A stretch of DNA of 64,000 nucleotides, from contig NC_045147.1 in assembly GCF_008831285.2 (NCBI RefSeq), forward strand, positions 13,928,854-13,992,853, given 5' to 3'. This document shows, in pieces, positions 45,101-58,765 of this stretch. Source of the stretch: Nymphaea colorata (taxonomy: Eukaryota; Streptophyta; Magnoliopsida; Nymphaeales; Nymphaeaceae). Numbering within the stretch: position 1 is the stretch's first letter; each line of letters opens with the position of its first letter. A program made the position numbers and the translations under genes. The notes beneath the pieces were generated by a model. That model was not told where the DNA came from, made no database searches, and was given only the letters and a program-made list of their open reading frames with translations.

Positions 45101-46912
45101 CTTGACTGCAGGTGTCTGGATTCTATAATTCATGCAGAACATAAGGGCATGCTGGAGGAGATGAGAGCAGACTATGCTCTTTCTCATGCTCCAGATATAA
45201 ACAAGACTGAAGAAGTTGACGGAAATCATCTTCGCAGTAAAGACACGAAAGAAGTTACATCAAATAACTGGAAAATGGATGTACATGAGTATGTTGCACT
45301 TGGGAGTGTTCACATCAATAATCAAAAGCAGGACCTGAATGATGCATCACTTAATTTTTCCTCAGACCGGAGTTTCCTACTGAGGTCACCTAGTGGAGAT
45401 CTGCCAAGTTGTTCCTCAACTGAGTCCAGGTTAGAGAGTTTCCATTGAGATCCCTATGGATTACCACCATAGAGTTAAGAGTTTGTTAATGGTTGGCATA
45501 CAATAGAAGCAATTCCACATGTCAATAATGAGACATGGCTTGGAGTTCTTGAAATACTTACGAGTTTTTGAAATAATTATGATAGGTTTCACTGGTGTCC
45601 TAAATGTGTTGAAACTTGAAACCATTAGACAATCAGTTCTCCTGGACTAGAAAACAACTATGGCATATGGGTTCACATGTAAATGACATAATATCATAAA
45701 AAGAATGTATGGGAGACTAGATAATACAGGAAGCCTGGCATTAGATTGAGCTTAACCATAGCAGTGTAATTTGCGCAACTCATGTGGAAGAATGTTAATT
45801 ACTCGGTTATGCCCTTGGGCATTGTATAAGTACAATAAAGTCTGGCTGCTGGTGTTTGGGACCCTTTATGTCTTGATGATACAATGGGTCCTGTGTATTG
45901 CATACCAGGACATGTATTGTCAAAGTCTTGATTCAGCTATTCTTAAACTTGAGCTCATCTTGTTGAAGTAAATGAGCATAAAATTATGGTTAACTTGTTG
46001 AGATCAGCTTATTTAGTAAAATTAGCTAAACTGAAGTTTTAATAAACTGAGACTGGCTTCTTACATGAAGCATGGGTCATAACCACCTCTAGTTATAAGC
46101 GCTTTACAGTTGATCTTATGTAGCATCAAAGGGTAATGAAATATAGAAGCTTATTTTACAAGCATCAGACTGAAAAGTGATGGTCATCTAGATGCCCTAG
46201 GACATGCTCTGTGTGCTTGTTGGACTACAGATGAGAGGTGCACTTGCTAAAGGATGATATTGTACTTTTATTTTCTGTATGCCTGATAGCCTTTCTATTG
46301 CAGTTTTATCTAATTTGGATTTAATTATCATCCTAAGCTTCCATTCTCAATCTTGTTTCTCTTGTACAAAATAAATATCTCTTGCAGTATACAATGGTTA
46401 GTTTTATCAGAAATATATCTCATTTTAGGCATTGATTGTAGAGTTTCTGTGGCAACTCGTTTTCAGCGATCCTTCTTGAAGCTTCTGCACAATGCACAGT
46501 TTGAAGAACTCTCAGTTCATGATCTCCAGTTGACTTCAGCATTGAACACTGATTATCTTTTGACCCTACCAATATATATTAACTGGAAGAGAGCATCTGA
46601 GTCAAATGCAATAATATTCAGGTGAAATTGGCATTTATTCAGAATTGTTTCATTCAATGTTTTAAAACCCAGTGACTTGGGACTTGATTCATCCATTCAC
46701 GACTCATGAGTCATGACTCGGTGGGTCAACTGGTGACTCCAGCTGAGTTTTGTCACTTTTTTTAAAGAAAACCCACATATAACCAATTATCTGAACAATA
46801 TTCCATTTTCTGTTACTCATTTTTGTTAGTGTAAACTCACATAAAAAAAGTGAAAGGAAGGGGGTGCCAAAAAAGTAAAGAGAGAGAGAGCAAAAGAGAT
46901 GCCTGAAATATA

Positions 46913-46992
<80 letters not shown>

Positions 46993-49900
46993 GGAATATG
47001 CGATAGAAGCAGACACTAGAAGTCGCCAGAGACATTATTGGAATTTTAATGTTTTTAAAATTTTAAAATCACATAATGTTTTGGTTTTTACAACCATGCC
47101 ATTAAATAAACCTTCCAAAATTTATAGTTGAAGGTGGGACAAACTTGTTCAACACGTTACTCGGCTAAGTCAAACAAGTGCTTGCCGAGTGGCACTGAGT
47201 TTTGACACAAACCAGTCGCTCTACTGGGTTGAGCCGGTAGGGGACCAGGCCGACCGAGCCAGCCAAGTCAATAAATTGATTCATTGAGTTTTAAAACACT
47301 AGCTTCTTTCAATCTATTTCTACCAACTTTAGTTCCCCATGTTGGGGTTCCGATGTTCACTAGTGTTTCTTATCCATGACAGGCGTGGGTTTGCTGCTGA
47401 AAGACAGAGGGGTTTGTTAATTGCTGAAAAATTGGACTACATACAGTCAAAGCTTTTGCAGAGGATCTTTCGTGTTCTGTCAAGACCATTGGAAAAAGCT
47501 GGCATGTGGATAAATGAGGTTATTTGATATGTTATGCTATCCTAACAGCAGGGGCTTTAGTAATGATTATATTTTATCTTCATCATCTTGAACATTACTT
47601 TACCAGACTTTTGGAATTGATCTTCTCTGAAATGCATGGACATCTTTGAAAATTTTAGCTGAATTAACAGCCGATAATTTCCTATCAATGATAATATCAT
47701 GATTACATCACATCAGTGGAAGGAAAAGAGAATATTGTTGCTGAAAGTTTGGCATGGTAACAGAACTGCCTTTTGGCTCTCCCCTAAAAAGAACTTTCTT
47801 ATTAGAGCTTCTGAACATGGTCTAGAGACTAATTTTATTGTCCAGTATTTGGAAGAGCTAGGTAAAACCCGTCACCTTAACAGCACCAGTCGCCTTCTCT
47901 CATCCATTACAATTTCAGTGTTTCCCCATGTAATGGCCCTTACGTGCTGTTCCTCAGAGTCTTAAGACAGACAAGTTTGCTCCACGAAGTAACTATGTAT
48001 CACAACTGTTGGTAGTCATTTAGAGCTGTTTACTACTTTCTTTCCTATTCATGCTTTGTATTCTAGGATCTTCTTCAGGTTACTTCCTTTATTGGTACTC
48101 ATCTACTCGAAGTGAATATTTTTTGTTTTCTTTTCTATTAGACATGGTTCCAAACTGGCCGCATGGAGTGGATGGAAGAGACACTTTCTTTGCTGAAGAA
48201 ATATTGGTCAGTGAAATTGCTTTCTGATGATGAAGCTACTTCTGAAGATGAATTAGGAGTTGGCTCTCAGTTATATGATGACCTTCCAATGTGGCTTGCG
48301 GCGCAGCGTGCGGTTCTCCGTTATGAAGGTTTATTGTCTCAAATTGGACCCCGTGGAAGATTGTTGAGGAAATTACTTGCTTGGATAGGATTCATTCCTT
48401 CATTCCCTGCCAAAACTATAGGACCCAATGATGAGCACACGAATGTGGACCCTTATTTAAGGTTAACATCTTTGGTATTTGTTTGTTTTGAATCTTTGAT
48501 GCTATGTATTTGGTTATATAATTGGCATTTGATAAATGCCTTTACGATTATTTGTTTCCAGATTAGGAAATTGAAGTGTCAAAAACATTTATATCTAATG
48601 TTTAGAAAAATGTCCAGAAGTTTCAAAATAAAATTAAAAGAAACAAATTTGTATCCTTGTTAACTGGCTTGGTGTTGCTGGGCTAGGGTTCCAATTTATG
48701 AGTGTGGTGATAGCTATCACATGAAAATCAATCATTGAAGCACCCATCTCACATTAGTTATGTACAAGTGCATCATCACATGAATGCCTTGGGCCTTAGG
48801 CTGTGTCTAGAAGTTGGCCAGTTTGAGTTTTATCTTAAGTATAATAATTCATTATGATTATCTGGATGTTGCTTTCTGGCGTGGTGGTTGTCTACCTCAA
48901 TATGTTCAGGATGGCAATGGTGCTTCTTTTAGAATAAGAAAACGGCCTAGGCAAGAACAAAAAGGAAAAGAGAAGATTTATAGGAAATTCATGAAGCACA
49001 AACAGAATGCATTCAAGAGCGGCGTCTCAGAAGTTGGCCAGTTTGAGTTTTAGCATAAATGTGATCAAAGTTGGCCAGTTTGAGTTTTAGCATAAATGTG
49101 ATCATTTAATAAGATCATCTGAATGTTGCTTTCTGATAAGGTGGCTGTCTATCTCAATATGTTCAGCATCGTGGATGGTGCTTTCTTTAGAACAATAATG
49201 TCCCTGTGAAATTTAATCAAGTTCTTAATTTTCTAAACTGAAAATACCTCAGAAACTCCAATGATATTTGAGTTGTATGTAATTGTATAATTCATTCATT
49301 TAATGTGAATTGATTTGTAGTGTCCATATGCAATTGTGCATGCATATGCATGTCCATCTGAGTTTATGTCCATAAAATCACATATACATACAGTGAAAAA
49401 CAGCTGGACTTGTGAACTTATCCATATTCACCCATATCTTACCCGGATTTACTGAGACAGATTTAATGTCATAATCAGTTTCATGCTCTTCCATTGTTGA
49501 ACATATTAATAAAATATTCCCAGATGATAATAAGAAGATGAATAGGGATCTGAAAATATGTGGATAGACATAGGGATATTGGTATCAGAAAAATAATCTA
49601 GGATGGTCCTTTCCCCAGGCCAATAGAAAAAGGAAAATTAAGTGGAATCCTGCCACTATGTATTGTTCCACTTCTCTCAGGAACAAATACTAGGGAAGTT
49701 AGGACCACTTTTTTTATGTTGTTAAGCTCTGGTACTTCAATATATTCTCCTAGTGTCGTTGGTCATCGTTGGTCATTGACAGCCCTTTCTAGTTATTCAA
49801 TGTTATTTGGTCCTTCTATTGGCTTACTTGTCTATATCTCTGATAGCGTAGCAGTGGCATGCTTTGCTGGTTTTGTTATATTTGTGCAAGAACTGTCATA

Positions 49901-52900
49901 TAGATCAGAGATGTATCAACTCATGAGTTTTGGTGATCATCTGGGAATGTTAAATGTTTTCATTTAACAAAAAGCATGAGTATTTTTATAAGATGCATTA
50001 ACTGAGGAGGGTGAACAATTGGAAATTTGGAATGAACAGATATTTGTTACATGAATTGGTCTCTTCTGGCATAACTTCTTATCAAGGATAACTCTTAGTT
50101 ATATTCTTCAGGCCTAACTTCCTATCAAGGATAACTCTTAGTGATATCTGGAAACCTGCAAGAAAAGAATCTTGTGAAAATGATGTGTGGAAAATGATTA
50201 AGGCTTCCTTCCGCATACTTTTCTCGCAGTCAGTTCTTCAGGTATTTTGGTAACCTTATGATGGCTTTTCCTTATGTTTCTCTCCTTTTTTCTACTTTAA
50301 TGTTGCTTGAAACTATTTACACATTACTTGGTTTGTTTAGTTTACTTATGTGTATTAAGGATAGCATCACTCTCTTTATCTTAGTATCATTCTCCCAGCA
50401 TAATCACACTAGAAATTATCCAAATTGCTTTTTTCACATTTTTTCATATCACATGGTTTGTACTGAATAATGCCAAAAATGGACCAAAAACATTTAGAAT
50501 TTGTATCAAGTATCAACCCATTTTTAAAAATTTTCAAGTGATGGCTGTAACCCTTGCCTACAAAACCTCAACCTTAGGTGCTTGACCTTTTCTTTCATTT
50601 TTGGTTGTATGAGAAAGCATCTTATCTGGATCAGGTTACTTTTTAGTTAAGACAGCAGATGGTAGCTAAAAAGGGTTGTTCATAAGCAAATGAGCATCCA
50701 TGTTACATGGGAATTTTGTATAAATCTTAGTGACATGACAGAGCCATCTATGAAGATAATGTTGTGGAGCGAACTCTCTTGTCATGCCCAGTTGTTCTTG
50801 TATACTTGCTTGATCATATTTGATTAGTTCTTTGGTGTTACCTTTAGGGTTTCCTTTCTATTACAACTTTTGACAATTTGGTAAATTCAAGTGACAAAAA
50901 AATATATATGATAAATTCTACAAGTTCAGTGAATGAAATTTTGCAGGAAATTTATAAATGTGAAGTTGTACATCCTATAGCAAATGGCTACACCTTGTTT
51001 TTCACATCATAATTCCATATCCATAATTTCAGGAGCCTGCCTTCAGCGAATTAATATTGCTTTATTCAGAAAAGAGGGACAATGAAGATGTCAATGGTAG
51101 TTATGAGCTTCCTTCCTTACAGATGAAGCTTTATGAGAGAATTCCTATTCCAGATCTTCCTGTAAGAAACATACTTTTGATAGTTTGGTAGATTGTCATC
51201 TGACCATCTCTGTCTCTCTCATTTGTTTTCTTTCTTTCAACCCTAGGTTATTTTCCCACACAAAAGGCTATCTTTCCGGATTCTAGATACGGTAAGTTCC
51301 ATCATTTCCTTTTACAGAATGTTATTGCAACTTAGTATAGGTCTCTATGCAGTGAGAGTATTTTAGATTCAAGCTAAAAGTTTATATTGCAACTTGACTT
51401 CATAGAGAATTCACATTTGTAGCTTATGTGGACTTTGACAAAACACAGGTTCCTTAATTTTTACATGACTGAATTTGACATTTGAATCTTCAGAACTTAA
51501 GTTAAGCTGCATGGTGACTGTCATGTTCCTTACTAGATCGTTTCACGTGTATGTAGGTTCGGTTGGATGTTGCAAGCATTTTGGGATTGTTGGCATATTT
51601 TGTTAACTACAAATTTGAGGATATCCGCTTATCTCCGTAAGTTTTTAGGCCATGATGATGCTAGTGGAACTGTATAAAAGCATTTGAAGGCAAGATTAAG
51701 ATTTCAAGGATTTTTGGTGATCTAACTGCTCTGGTTGATTTCTACATGATTTTTTCTTGACACTCAAACCATTAAATTCTCAATTGTTGTGAATTGTGAT
51801 CTATATTCTATACATTCCATTAATTTTTGCAGTCGGCTACTGTTATTTGTAATCATTCTTTCAACTAAGATCCTATATTCCATTTCCACCTTTGTAATGT
51901 TGCATATGCTTCCACCGGAAACTGGCACCAGATTGATCTTGATATAGAACCATATGTATGAAGTGATCACCTTGGTTGACCAGGCTGATTCAGTACATTT
52001 CTGAATTTACATTCTGAGCTCTCAATATTGATAATTTGATTTTTCTTGTTTTTCATAGGGTCAAGGTTGAAACCTGCTGCTCTTAGTTCTCATTGTGTTG
52101 CCAACTTTGCTGATTCATCACTATTTTGGTACTATAAGTACCCTTTTCCCCCTAACTTCACTTATTTGGGGCCCTGTCTAGAAGCTAGTATTTAGCTAAA
52201 GACCACAAATTCTTCCATTTCTTAGTTTCAGGATTGACAGCCTTGGGATTCTTCAGATCTCGTTTGAGAGCCAGTAGTTAGACTGGCTGGGCTTGGCATG
52301 TTGTTGCCAGCTATCAGCTTCTAAACAGCATTTTATGAAAGTTAGTCGAGACGGAAGATAAAGTGGGTAGTCTGATTCTGGAGTCTCCAACTACAATGAG
52401 GTGAGGTTGTAGTTGGATTTTGACGTGCAAGAGTTTGGGGCTTCCAAATCCCTTTGCCATCTCCTTGGATGTGCTGTGCACTTGTCAAAGCCTCAAACTG
52501 TTCTGGATATTGAGGATTCAACACTGTAAACAACGAGCTGCCAGAGAAAAATTTTCCCATCTGAAGATATTTCTTAATTATTCTTGTATATATATATATA
52601 TATATATGTTAAACAAAATCAACAGAACCTGACCAAATTACTGAGTTAGCCTTATCAGTCCATAGTTACTAGATTTCCAATTTGTATTGATTAAGGACTT
52701 TTAAGGTCATACGATCTAAGATATATTCAACCAAAACTTGTCGTGAAATATTTTAGATCTGCAACAGCCTTTTTTCTATTAATATGCAAAGTAGGCAAGA
52801 CTTCTGCTTGTTCTGACAGTATATGTTCTCAAAAGGAAAGAATAATGGTAACTTAAATGCAGAAGGAATTGATATTCAAATGAATTGTGTTATGCTACAT

Positions 52901-55900
52901 ATGTACATAACAAAATTGAATCTCATAATGCTTCCTGGTTTGACTTATTTCTTCATCTGTCTCTTTTCTATAAATGTCAAAGTTCATACCAATGTAAGCA
53001 TTTGATCATCTTATCAGGTGAACACATACTATCTCTGACAGGTTAATTGTATCAATTCCATAGATTATTTCATGGTTTCTTTGCATTTGCAGTCCAAATC
53101 TGTGCCACATTCTGCCTTTTCTGCAAACACCCGTATGAAAGTGGTTTCCAAATTCCCTCCCCTGCTAGCCTTGACCTGGTTTCCCATTATTTAATCACTG
53201 TGTGTGCTGTTATTTCTTTAGTAATGATTGTATCTAGTGTCATATCATACAGAATTCAGATTCAAGATATCAAACACTTTCTGCTCATTTTGTGAATTCA
53301 TTACTAGCTTTTTGATGGATAATGAAAATATTTAGTGTCATTTCTATGTGTATAATTCTTAGAAAGATAAATTAATTGATGATGTTGTAGAATTTTGTTT
53401 ATTTTCAAAGTTACGTTACTAACAACCTTAAAAAGAAGACTGTGATTAAATAAATTGTTCAAAATTGCACATTGATGACTTCCAGTTGAAAAGTTAGCTG
53501 GTGCTCCAATAATCAGTCTCAACAGGTAGGCATGTGAGTTGTTTGTGTTTCTATGTATCTCTAGCCAATGTTGCCGGGGCACACTGTGGGGTCATCTGTC
53601 CACATGAAGTGTTATGACATGCCTACCAATATTTGGTTAATGTTTGCCTATTACCACTTCTATCAAAAGTAAAATTAAGAAACATGTTTTCATTAAAAGA
53701 TGTTATAACATGAGTCTGAATGCAGGTTTAGGTCCATGTGTTTTCAAAGACTTGTATGTACATATGTAAGCATGAGCAATATGAAGATTTGTGCTTTGGT
53801 GCATCTCCTTTTGTTCTGGTCCCAGCAGCACAACTAGCTGCTTGGTACATAACTATATATCATAAGATTCTTCTTTACATTCTCTACCTCCTCATCATTC
53901 CTTTTTCTTTTTCTTTTCTTTGTTTGCTTCTGAATTGAACTTTTTTCATTGTTTTTCAACCTTGTCATTATTTCCAGATCATCTATTCTGCTTGATGTGA
54001 TTGCTGTAACTGCACTTTTAGTATATGTGACTCGTGTTGCCCTTGGGTACAAGCAGACATGGGATCGGTATCAGGTGAGTTCAACATTATTTGCTTAACT
54101 AGCAAGAGTTTAGTTCCTTTAGCAGTTGACTTCTAATAAATTGCATCCATTACTTTCATAATTTCATTTATGATTTTACTTAGGATGATCCATCATTTTC
54201 CTTTAGTTCTTACTCATATATTTGTTTCTTTTGTTCCCATATTTTCCTACATTTAAGGTAATGAATAAATGTAGGAGAAAGACTTTTCTGCTTTTTATGG
54301 AACTGGAGACAAGTGAATATTGATCTCTTCTATTTATGTTTTTTTTTCATATTCTATGTTACATGTTTTCCTTTTATATTACACCAAGGTGATTCTGCTT
54401 TTGTTTCTATAACATAAATATGCCCCTCGGATACTGCATTCAATTTTCTTTTGCCATTATGTAGTGTTTATCATGAAATACCCAGTTACCCACCTTTCTT
54501 GGTTTCAGTTTCTTTTGTCTAGATTCCTTTTTTCTGATGGTTGCATTTCTTTTCACATTTTGTATGTAATTTTGGTTTACCTATGTCATGTCTCATAGGT
54601 ACGGACTCAGGTGCAAAGAAACTCCGAAAAAGATTTGAAATTTTGAATGTTATATATATAGTGATATGTTGATAAGAATTATACTATGAAATTGTTGACA
54701 ACAAAAAGGTTTTAATAATTAAAAGGATGATACTATTCATCCAATTTAAAGAATACTAAAATATTTCAAATCTGTAAAAAAAAGACAGTATTGGACTTGG
54801 TCAAACTTCACCAAATCCAAAAGGTGGGACAGATAAGTTTTTTAGTGACACGGCTTTGGCTTTGTCCAGAACATCTGGTGCTTGTACGGTTGTACCCATG
54901 TCCTGAAGTAGGGGAATTGGGATGGATGCCATGCATTTTAGCCATTTTTGTGTGATAGTTTAAGGATATGTCAGATCCTGCTAGTTTTCATCTTATTATG
55001 CTTGCATAAGTTTGAACCATGGAACTGCCCAGGTGAGTATTATTCGTAGACAATCTTATCCTGGTATTTCCACGAGCTGCTACAGTAGAGAACAGATTGA
55101 ATCATTGCATACTGCTAATAATTTTAAATTTGAGGAAGAATGAATTAAGTTCCTGTCTCGAAAGGTTTTTAGTATATCCTTCACACACTCATATGTACAC
55201 GTAGTTCCTGAACTGAAGTGATGTTTGATATTTGATACAATTTAGTGAACTTGCTGAAGGTGCTAGTTGCAAACCTAACTGGTTTCATCTTTGTTGTTTT
55301 GTTTCTTTTACACCTTTTGGTCCACATAGTTCATATAACTTAGTGAACTTGGTGAACATGTTACTTGCAAACTAAGCATCATCTTTTGTTCTTTTCTTTC
55401 TTTAACAGCTCTTGGTCAACAAAACACTTTATGAAAAAACTCTAGCAAGTAGTTTTGGCACAGTTTTCTTTCTTCTGGATGCATCTGAACAGCAACAGGT
55501 GAGATATATGAGCTGTTTTAGAGTCTTGCATATTTTGCATTCTCAATGGAGTTCTGATATATTGCCCTTTTGTCCCCCCTGCAGTTTAAGGAAGCAATTT
55601 TGGCATATGCTCACCTGCTACGGCTGGAAAAACACCAGGTCTTTTTCTTGCTTGCTTATAATCTAATCAATGTGAATCTGTAAGTAGGGACGTGATAATA
55701 GTGTATGCTTGTTCCTAAGTACCAACTTTAGCATTTCTCGTTCTGCAGTACTGTTAGGTTCTCAGGAGAATCTGATCCAGAAATTCATAGAACTAACTTA
55801 AAATTTCTTTTTCTGTTTCAGCCTCAATTTTATCCTTGATAGTTTTGAAATTGTTGATTTATAAGGTTGTTTTTGGGAAATTGTTGGATTATATTTGATA

Positions 55901-56394
55901 TTTGTTGAAAAAAGGAGGAAGAAAATTAAAGCAGCTGTTCTCTCTCTCTCTCTCTCTGTATCCTTCTGTTCCAGTGGCATCTTCATGCACATGTTGAACC
56001 TTCATATGTGAAGCATGTCTTTCTGTTATCAAGGTATAACTTTCCTTCGTATATCTTCTCTTGTGATGTCTAACCATCCATCATTAATTCAGGTATCCTG
56101 TAGGAAAACAGTTGCTGATATGTGCGAGAAATTTATGTATGACAAGTTTAAGGAAAAGGTATGTGCCATTATGATCTGCTATACCGATAGGAGCTTGAAT
56201 ATATGAAGTATCAACATTGGGGTTTCATGTAGGTGAAAATGCCTATTGAAAGCGCTATGAACACCTTAGTTAGATTGGGTCTAGTAACAGAGGTTGCTGG
56301 TGAAGAGAACAAAATTCAGGTTCTTCCATGTTTGGAAGCATATGAGGGACTGAAGTCACAATGGGATTGTTTGCTTGGGTCAAAAATATTGTAG
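42112..56394 (+). CDS. DUF3754 (TMEM143-like) membrane protein, 15 exons, 751 aa
   Basis: Exons by splice sites: 42112-42533, 44928-44954, 45112-45429, 46442-46621, 47383-47518, 48142-48461, 50112-50241, 51033-51161, 51247-51291, 51557-51636, 53978-54074, 55409-55498, 55585-55638, 56093-56158, 56233-56394. Lengths sum to 2256 bases and every phase fits. The Ser/Arg-rich N-terminus (MNSLLRPSFPLRLLSSTSPSP) suggests an organelle transit peptide. An acidic Glu run follows, with ISGIPVP twice and then RQPYIPISKGSLL. The DUF3754 region includes ISGIPVP, LPIYINWKRAS, RGFAAERQRG and SRITLSDIWKPA. Two hydrophobic segments (VASILGLLAYFVNYKF; LLDVIAVTALLVYVTRVAL) lie near residues 580-630. FGTVFFLLDASEQQQFKEA and VADMCEKFMYDKF follow, and it ends in GSKIL. 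The biochemical role of the family is not established. No stop or frameshift is seen, so it is probably functional. Confidence 0.92.
43505..43724. repeat. 110-bp tandem duplication in intron 1
   Basis: Two purine-rich units (43,505-43,614 and 43,615-43,724), each containing AGATCTAGGTTGCTGAAG and GGTTCCAGATGGCGGCA. A shorter 20-base repeat (GAAGGGAAAAAATGCGGGTT) follows in tandem near 43,791-43,832. Confidence 0.9.
46655..47301. mobile_element. TIR element (hAT-like, non-autonomous) in intron 4
   Basis: The left end CAATGTTTTAAAACCC and the reverse complement of the right end (TAGTGTTTTAAAACTC) are inverted repeats. Flanks GTTTCATT and GCTTCTTT agree at 6 of 8 positions. ACTCGGTGGGTC-type words lie inside each end. 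No transposase; it holds the GT/GA microsatellite. Confidence 0.6.
46915..46989 (+). repeat. Compound (GT)n(GA)n microsatellite
   Basis: About 38 bases of GT followed by about 36 of GA, inside the intron 4 element. Confidence 0.95.
48811..49200. repeat. Local duplication in intron 6
   Basis: The block starting GTTGGCCAGTTTGAGTTTTA (48,813) recurs at 49,033 and 49,070. The longer companion TGCTTTCTG..GGTGG.TGTCTA.CTCAATATGTTCAG occurs in the first and last. The segment between includes an open frame (GNGASFRIRKRPRQEQKGKE) that is not part of the deduced mRNA. Confidence 0.75.
50072..50150. repeat. 43-bp tandem duplication across the exon 7 splice acceptor
   Basis: TAACTTC(T/C)TATCAAGGATAACTCTTAGT is present at 50,072 and 50,115. 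The second copy is the start of exon 7 (PNFLSRITLS); the first is intronic and carries a stop in the exon frame. Confidence 0.85.
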
Positions 56395-58679
56395 CTTGAA
56401 CAGGTAACTTTCGGGAACCTGCTTTCACATGCTGCAGTTTCATTAATGAAAAGGAACTTTCTGAATGCCTTGGTAGATCTTCTGAATTCAAGATGTTGTC
56501 TTGCTTCTTTTACTCAGAAGTATTTGCATGATCATGTGGATCTCTCCATAGACCATCTAAATTGGGAGCTGCATTCCAATTTCATTGACTAAGACAACTT
56601 CCAAAGGTTCATGCTGGATGTTTTTGTGTATATTTGACTCCATCGCATGGATGAAAGGAAAGTGATTAATGATTATCAGTAACTGTATAGATGGGGATAC
56701 CCATGATGTAGGTTGGGATGGAGCTGTGCTGTTCGAGTGGACGATTATTCAATTTCTTAATGCATCTATTTCCTAATTTTCCCTTGGCTGCTAGATTCAA
56801 CTGATTCATTAGCAAACTTTAATGAGTGCCATAGACAACCTGATTTCAAGGAGAAGGCAGCTTTGATCATACAATTGCTGTTTCACTTTCCAGCATCAGC
56901 TCCATGGCATGGCTGCCTAAAAATGTGCACGTCTCAAGATGTTATCTTCTATGCAGTTAGTTGGATGCTTCTAAACTGCTAACACGGTTCATGCTATATA
57001 GATCCAACTCAAACATTAAATGTCAAAGGAGTGAGCCTAGCATCGTTGCTTTCAAGACTTGATGGACAGAAATTACAGTAAATGGATCAACGGAATGCAA
57101 GTAACTCCTAAGGAAGAAGTCTGTTTCCATCATGTCATGTTTCAGGACTTAGTAGATTTGAAGCTGAAGATGTCAACAATTGATATTTTGTTTTCTGTTA
57201 CGGCTTTGCATGAGTTAGATCTATATCTTTAAGCTCACCAGACTCCTATTTGGTTTGCATGGAAAAAGCTAGATCCAAGAAATGAATTTGGAAGTTATAC
57301 AGGTCAGTAGTCTTGCTGCTTTAGTCATGTAATAGTTTAGGTGGAACGTAGACATGCTTCTTAATCAACCATTGAATATCTCCTGAAACTTGGTAACAAC
57401 AGACCTTCCAGCTATATGTTGGGGTTCCTTTTGTCTTTAATGGGTGAATTAATTGTTTCCTTTACTCTTTTGTTCTTATGGTGTCATTGTTCTTTTTATT
57501 TTGGTATAGCTTTCTTCCTGATGTTGTCACTTTTGGTTCTGAATGCAGGCGGTCTGAGAAGATGCATAGTTAGCCTAAAGTAAGTTTTATATTTCAGGAT
57601 GCCCATGAATCAGCAACTTGAATTTGTCCAGCTCCCAGGTTATATCTGGGTGTCTGAATTCTACCAATTCACGTTACTGATGAGGTACACGGTATCGGAT
57701 TGAGAGCATTACTTGTCTTGATGCCGCGTTCTGCCAAAAATTAGTAATGGCATGAATCAAGCAAGAACTTTTAAATAACAAGAACTCTAAGAAATCCAAA
57801 ACTATATCAATTTAAATGGATAAGAAGAATGCAAATTTTATACAATAGAAATTATAAAGCGAGGTGAGAGTTTATAACAGTAAATAATTTTCCTCTTCAA
57901 AGCGTATTACTTTCAAACGTTTTTACGTTTTATATATACAGGGAACTTGAATCCTACTTTTACCAATACTAACAAACTCGATTATATTTGTATGCCCGTC
58001 TTTGGAAATGGACTAGGATGTAAGAGTTTCCTAGTTCACTCATGAGGGCCTTTAATCCATGCTGATGGATGGTTGAAGGAGGGTCTTTAATCCGTGGTGA
58101 TGGACTGTTGAATGACAAATAAAGAGAAAAATGTGTCACTAATTTTGATGTAAAATATTTTTTTATTCTCTATCTGTGACATATTATATATGTAAACTAC
58201 TGCATTTGGCATCAAAGACATTTACATCTCTTGGCTTTTATCCCTTTTTCGTTCCTCAAATTATAAGAGGGGCGATGCGCGGTTTAAAAACTAAATTTTA
58301 GTGCCAAAACAAGTAATTCAGGCTGGTTTTGATGCTACAACTAGGTTACTGACCTCGTATTAATGCTGCCCACATGGACAAACAATTGAATATTGCCAAG
58401 AGAAGGAAAATTTTATAAGTATAGCTGTTCTGCGGCATAGAATAATCATCTTGATAAGTGACAGGAGTGGAATCCTCCTCCATCTATCGAATTTTAAAAG
58501 TCGGGTCACTCCCTGTCTGCCGTTTACGCTGTTTACTATATAGTAGGTGGCAGTGTCGAAGGACCTCCAATTATTGTAGACTTGTAGTAAGGTCCTGACG
58601 CTAGAGAGTTCCAAAGTAATGGCACTGATTGTTGTTCCGTTTCTGCATTTTTTTCCGCCTTCTTGTTTTGGTTTTTAGC
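56395..58679. other. 3' flank of the DUF3754 gene and intergenic DNA
   Basis: No additional gene seen; the first few hundred bases may be the 3' untranslated region. Confidence 0.5.
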
Positions 58680-58765
58680 TGGATCTAGAGAAGTCTCCCG
58701 CGGGATTCGAGCCCGAGACTCGTCGGTGGTCCTATAAAGACGGCCAACTCAGCTGTGTTAGTAAG
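58680..58765. other. tRNA-like GGGATTCGAGCCCGAG motif
   Basis: A B-box-like GGATTCGAGCCC occurs here, but I cannot fold an acceptor or anticodon arm around it. It could be the remains of a SINE. Confidence 0.2.

Noticed and set aside
46826-47131. Frames with CVCVCV or SLSLSL runs
   Set aside because: Translations of the GT/GA microsatellite.
58680-58765. tRNA gene
   Set aside because: Only a B-box-like motif is present; no anticodon stem or acceptor pairing could be found.
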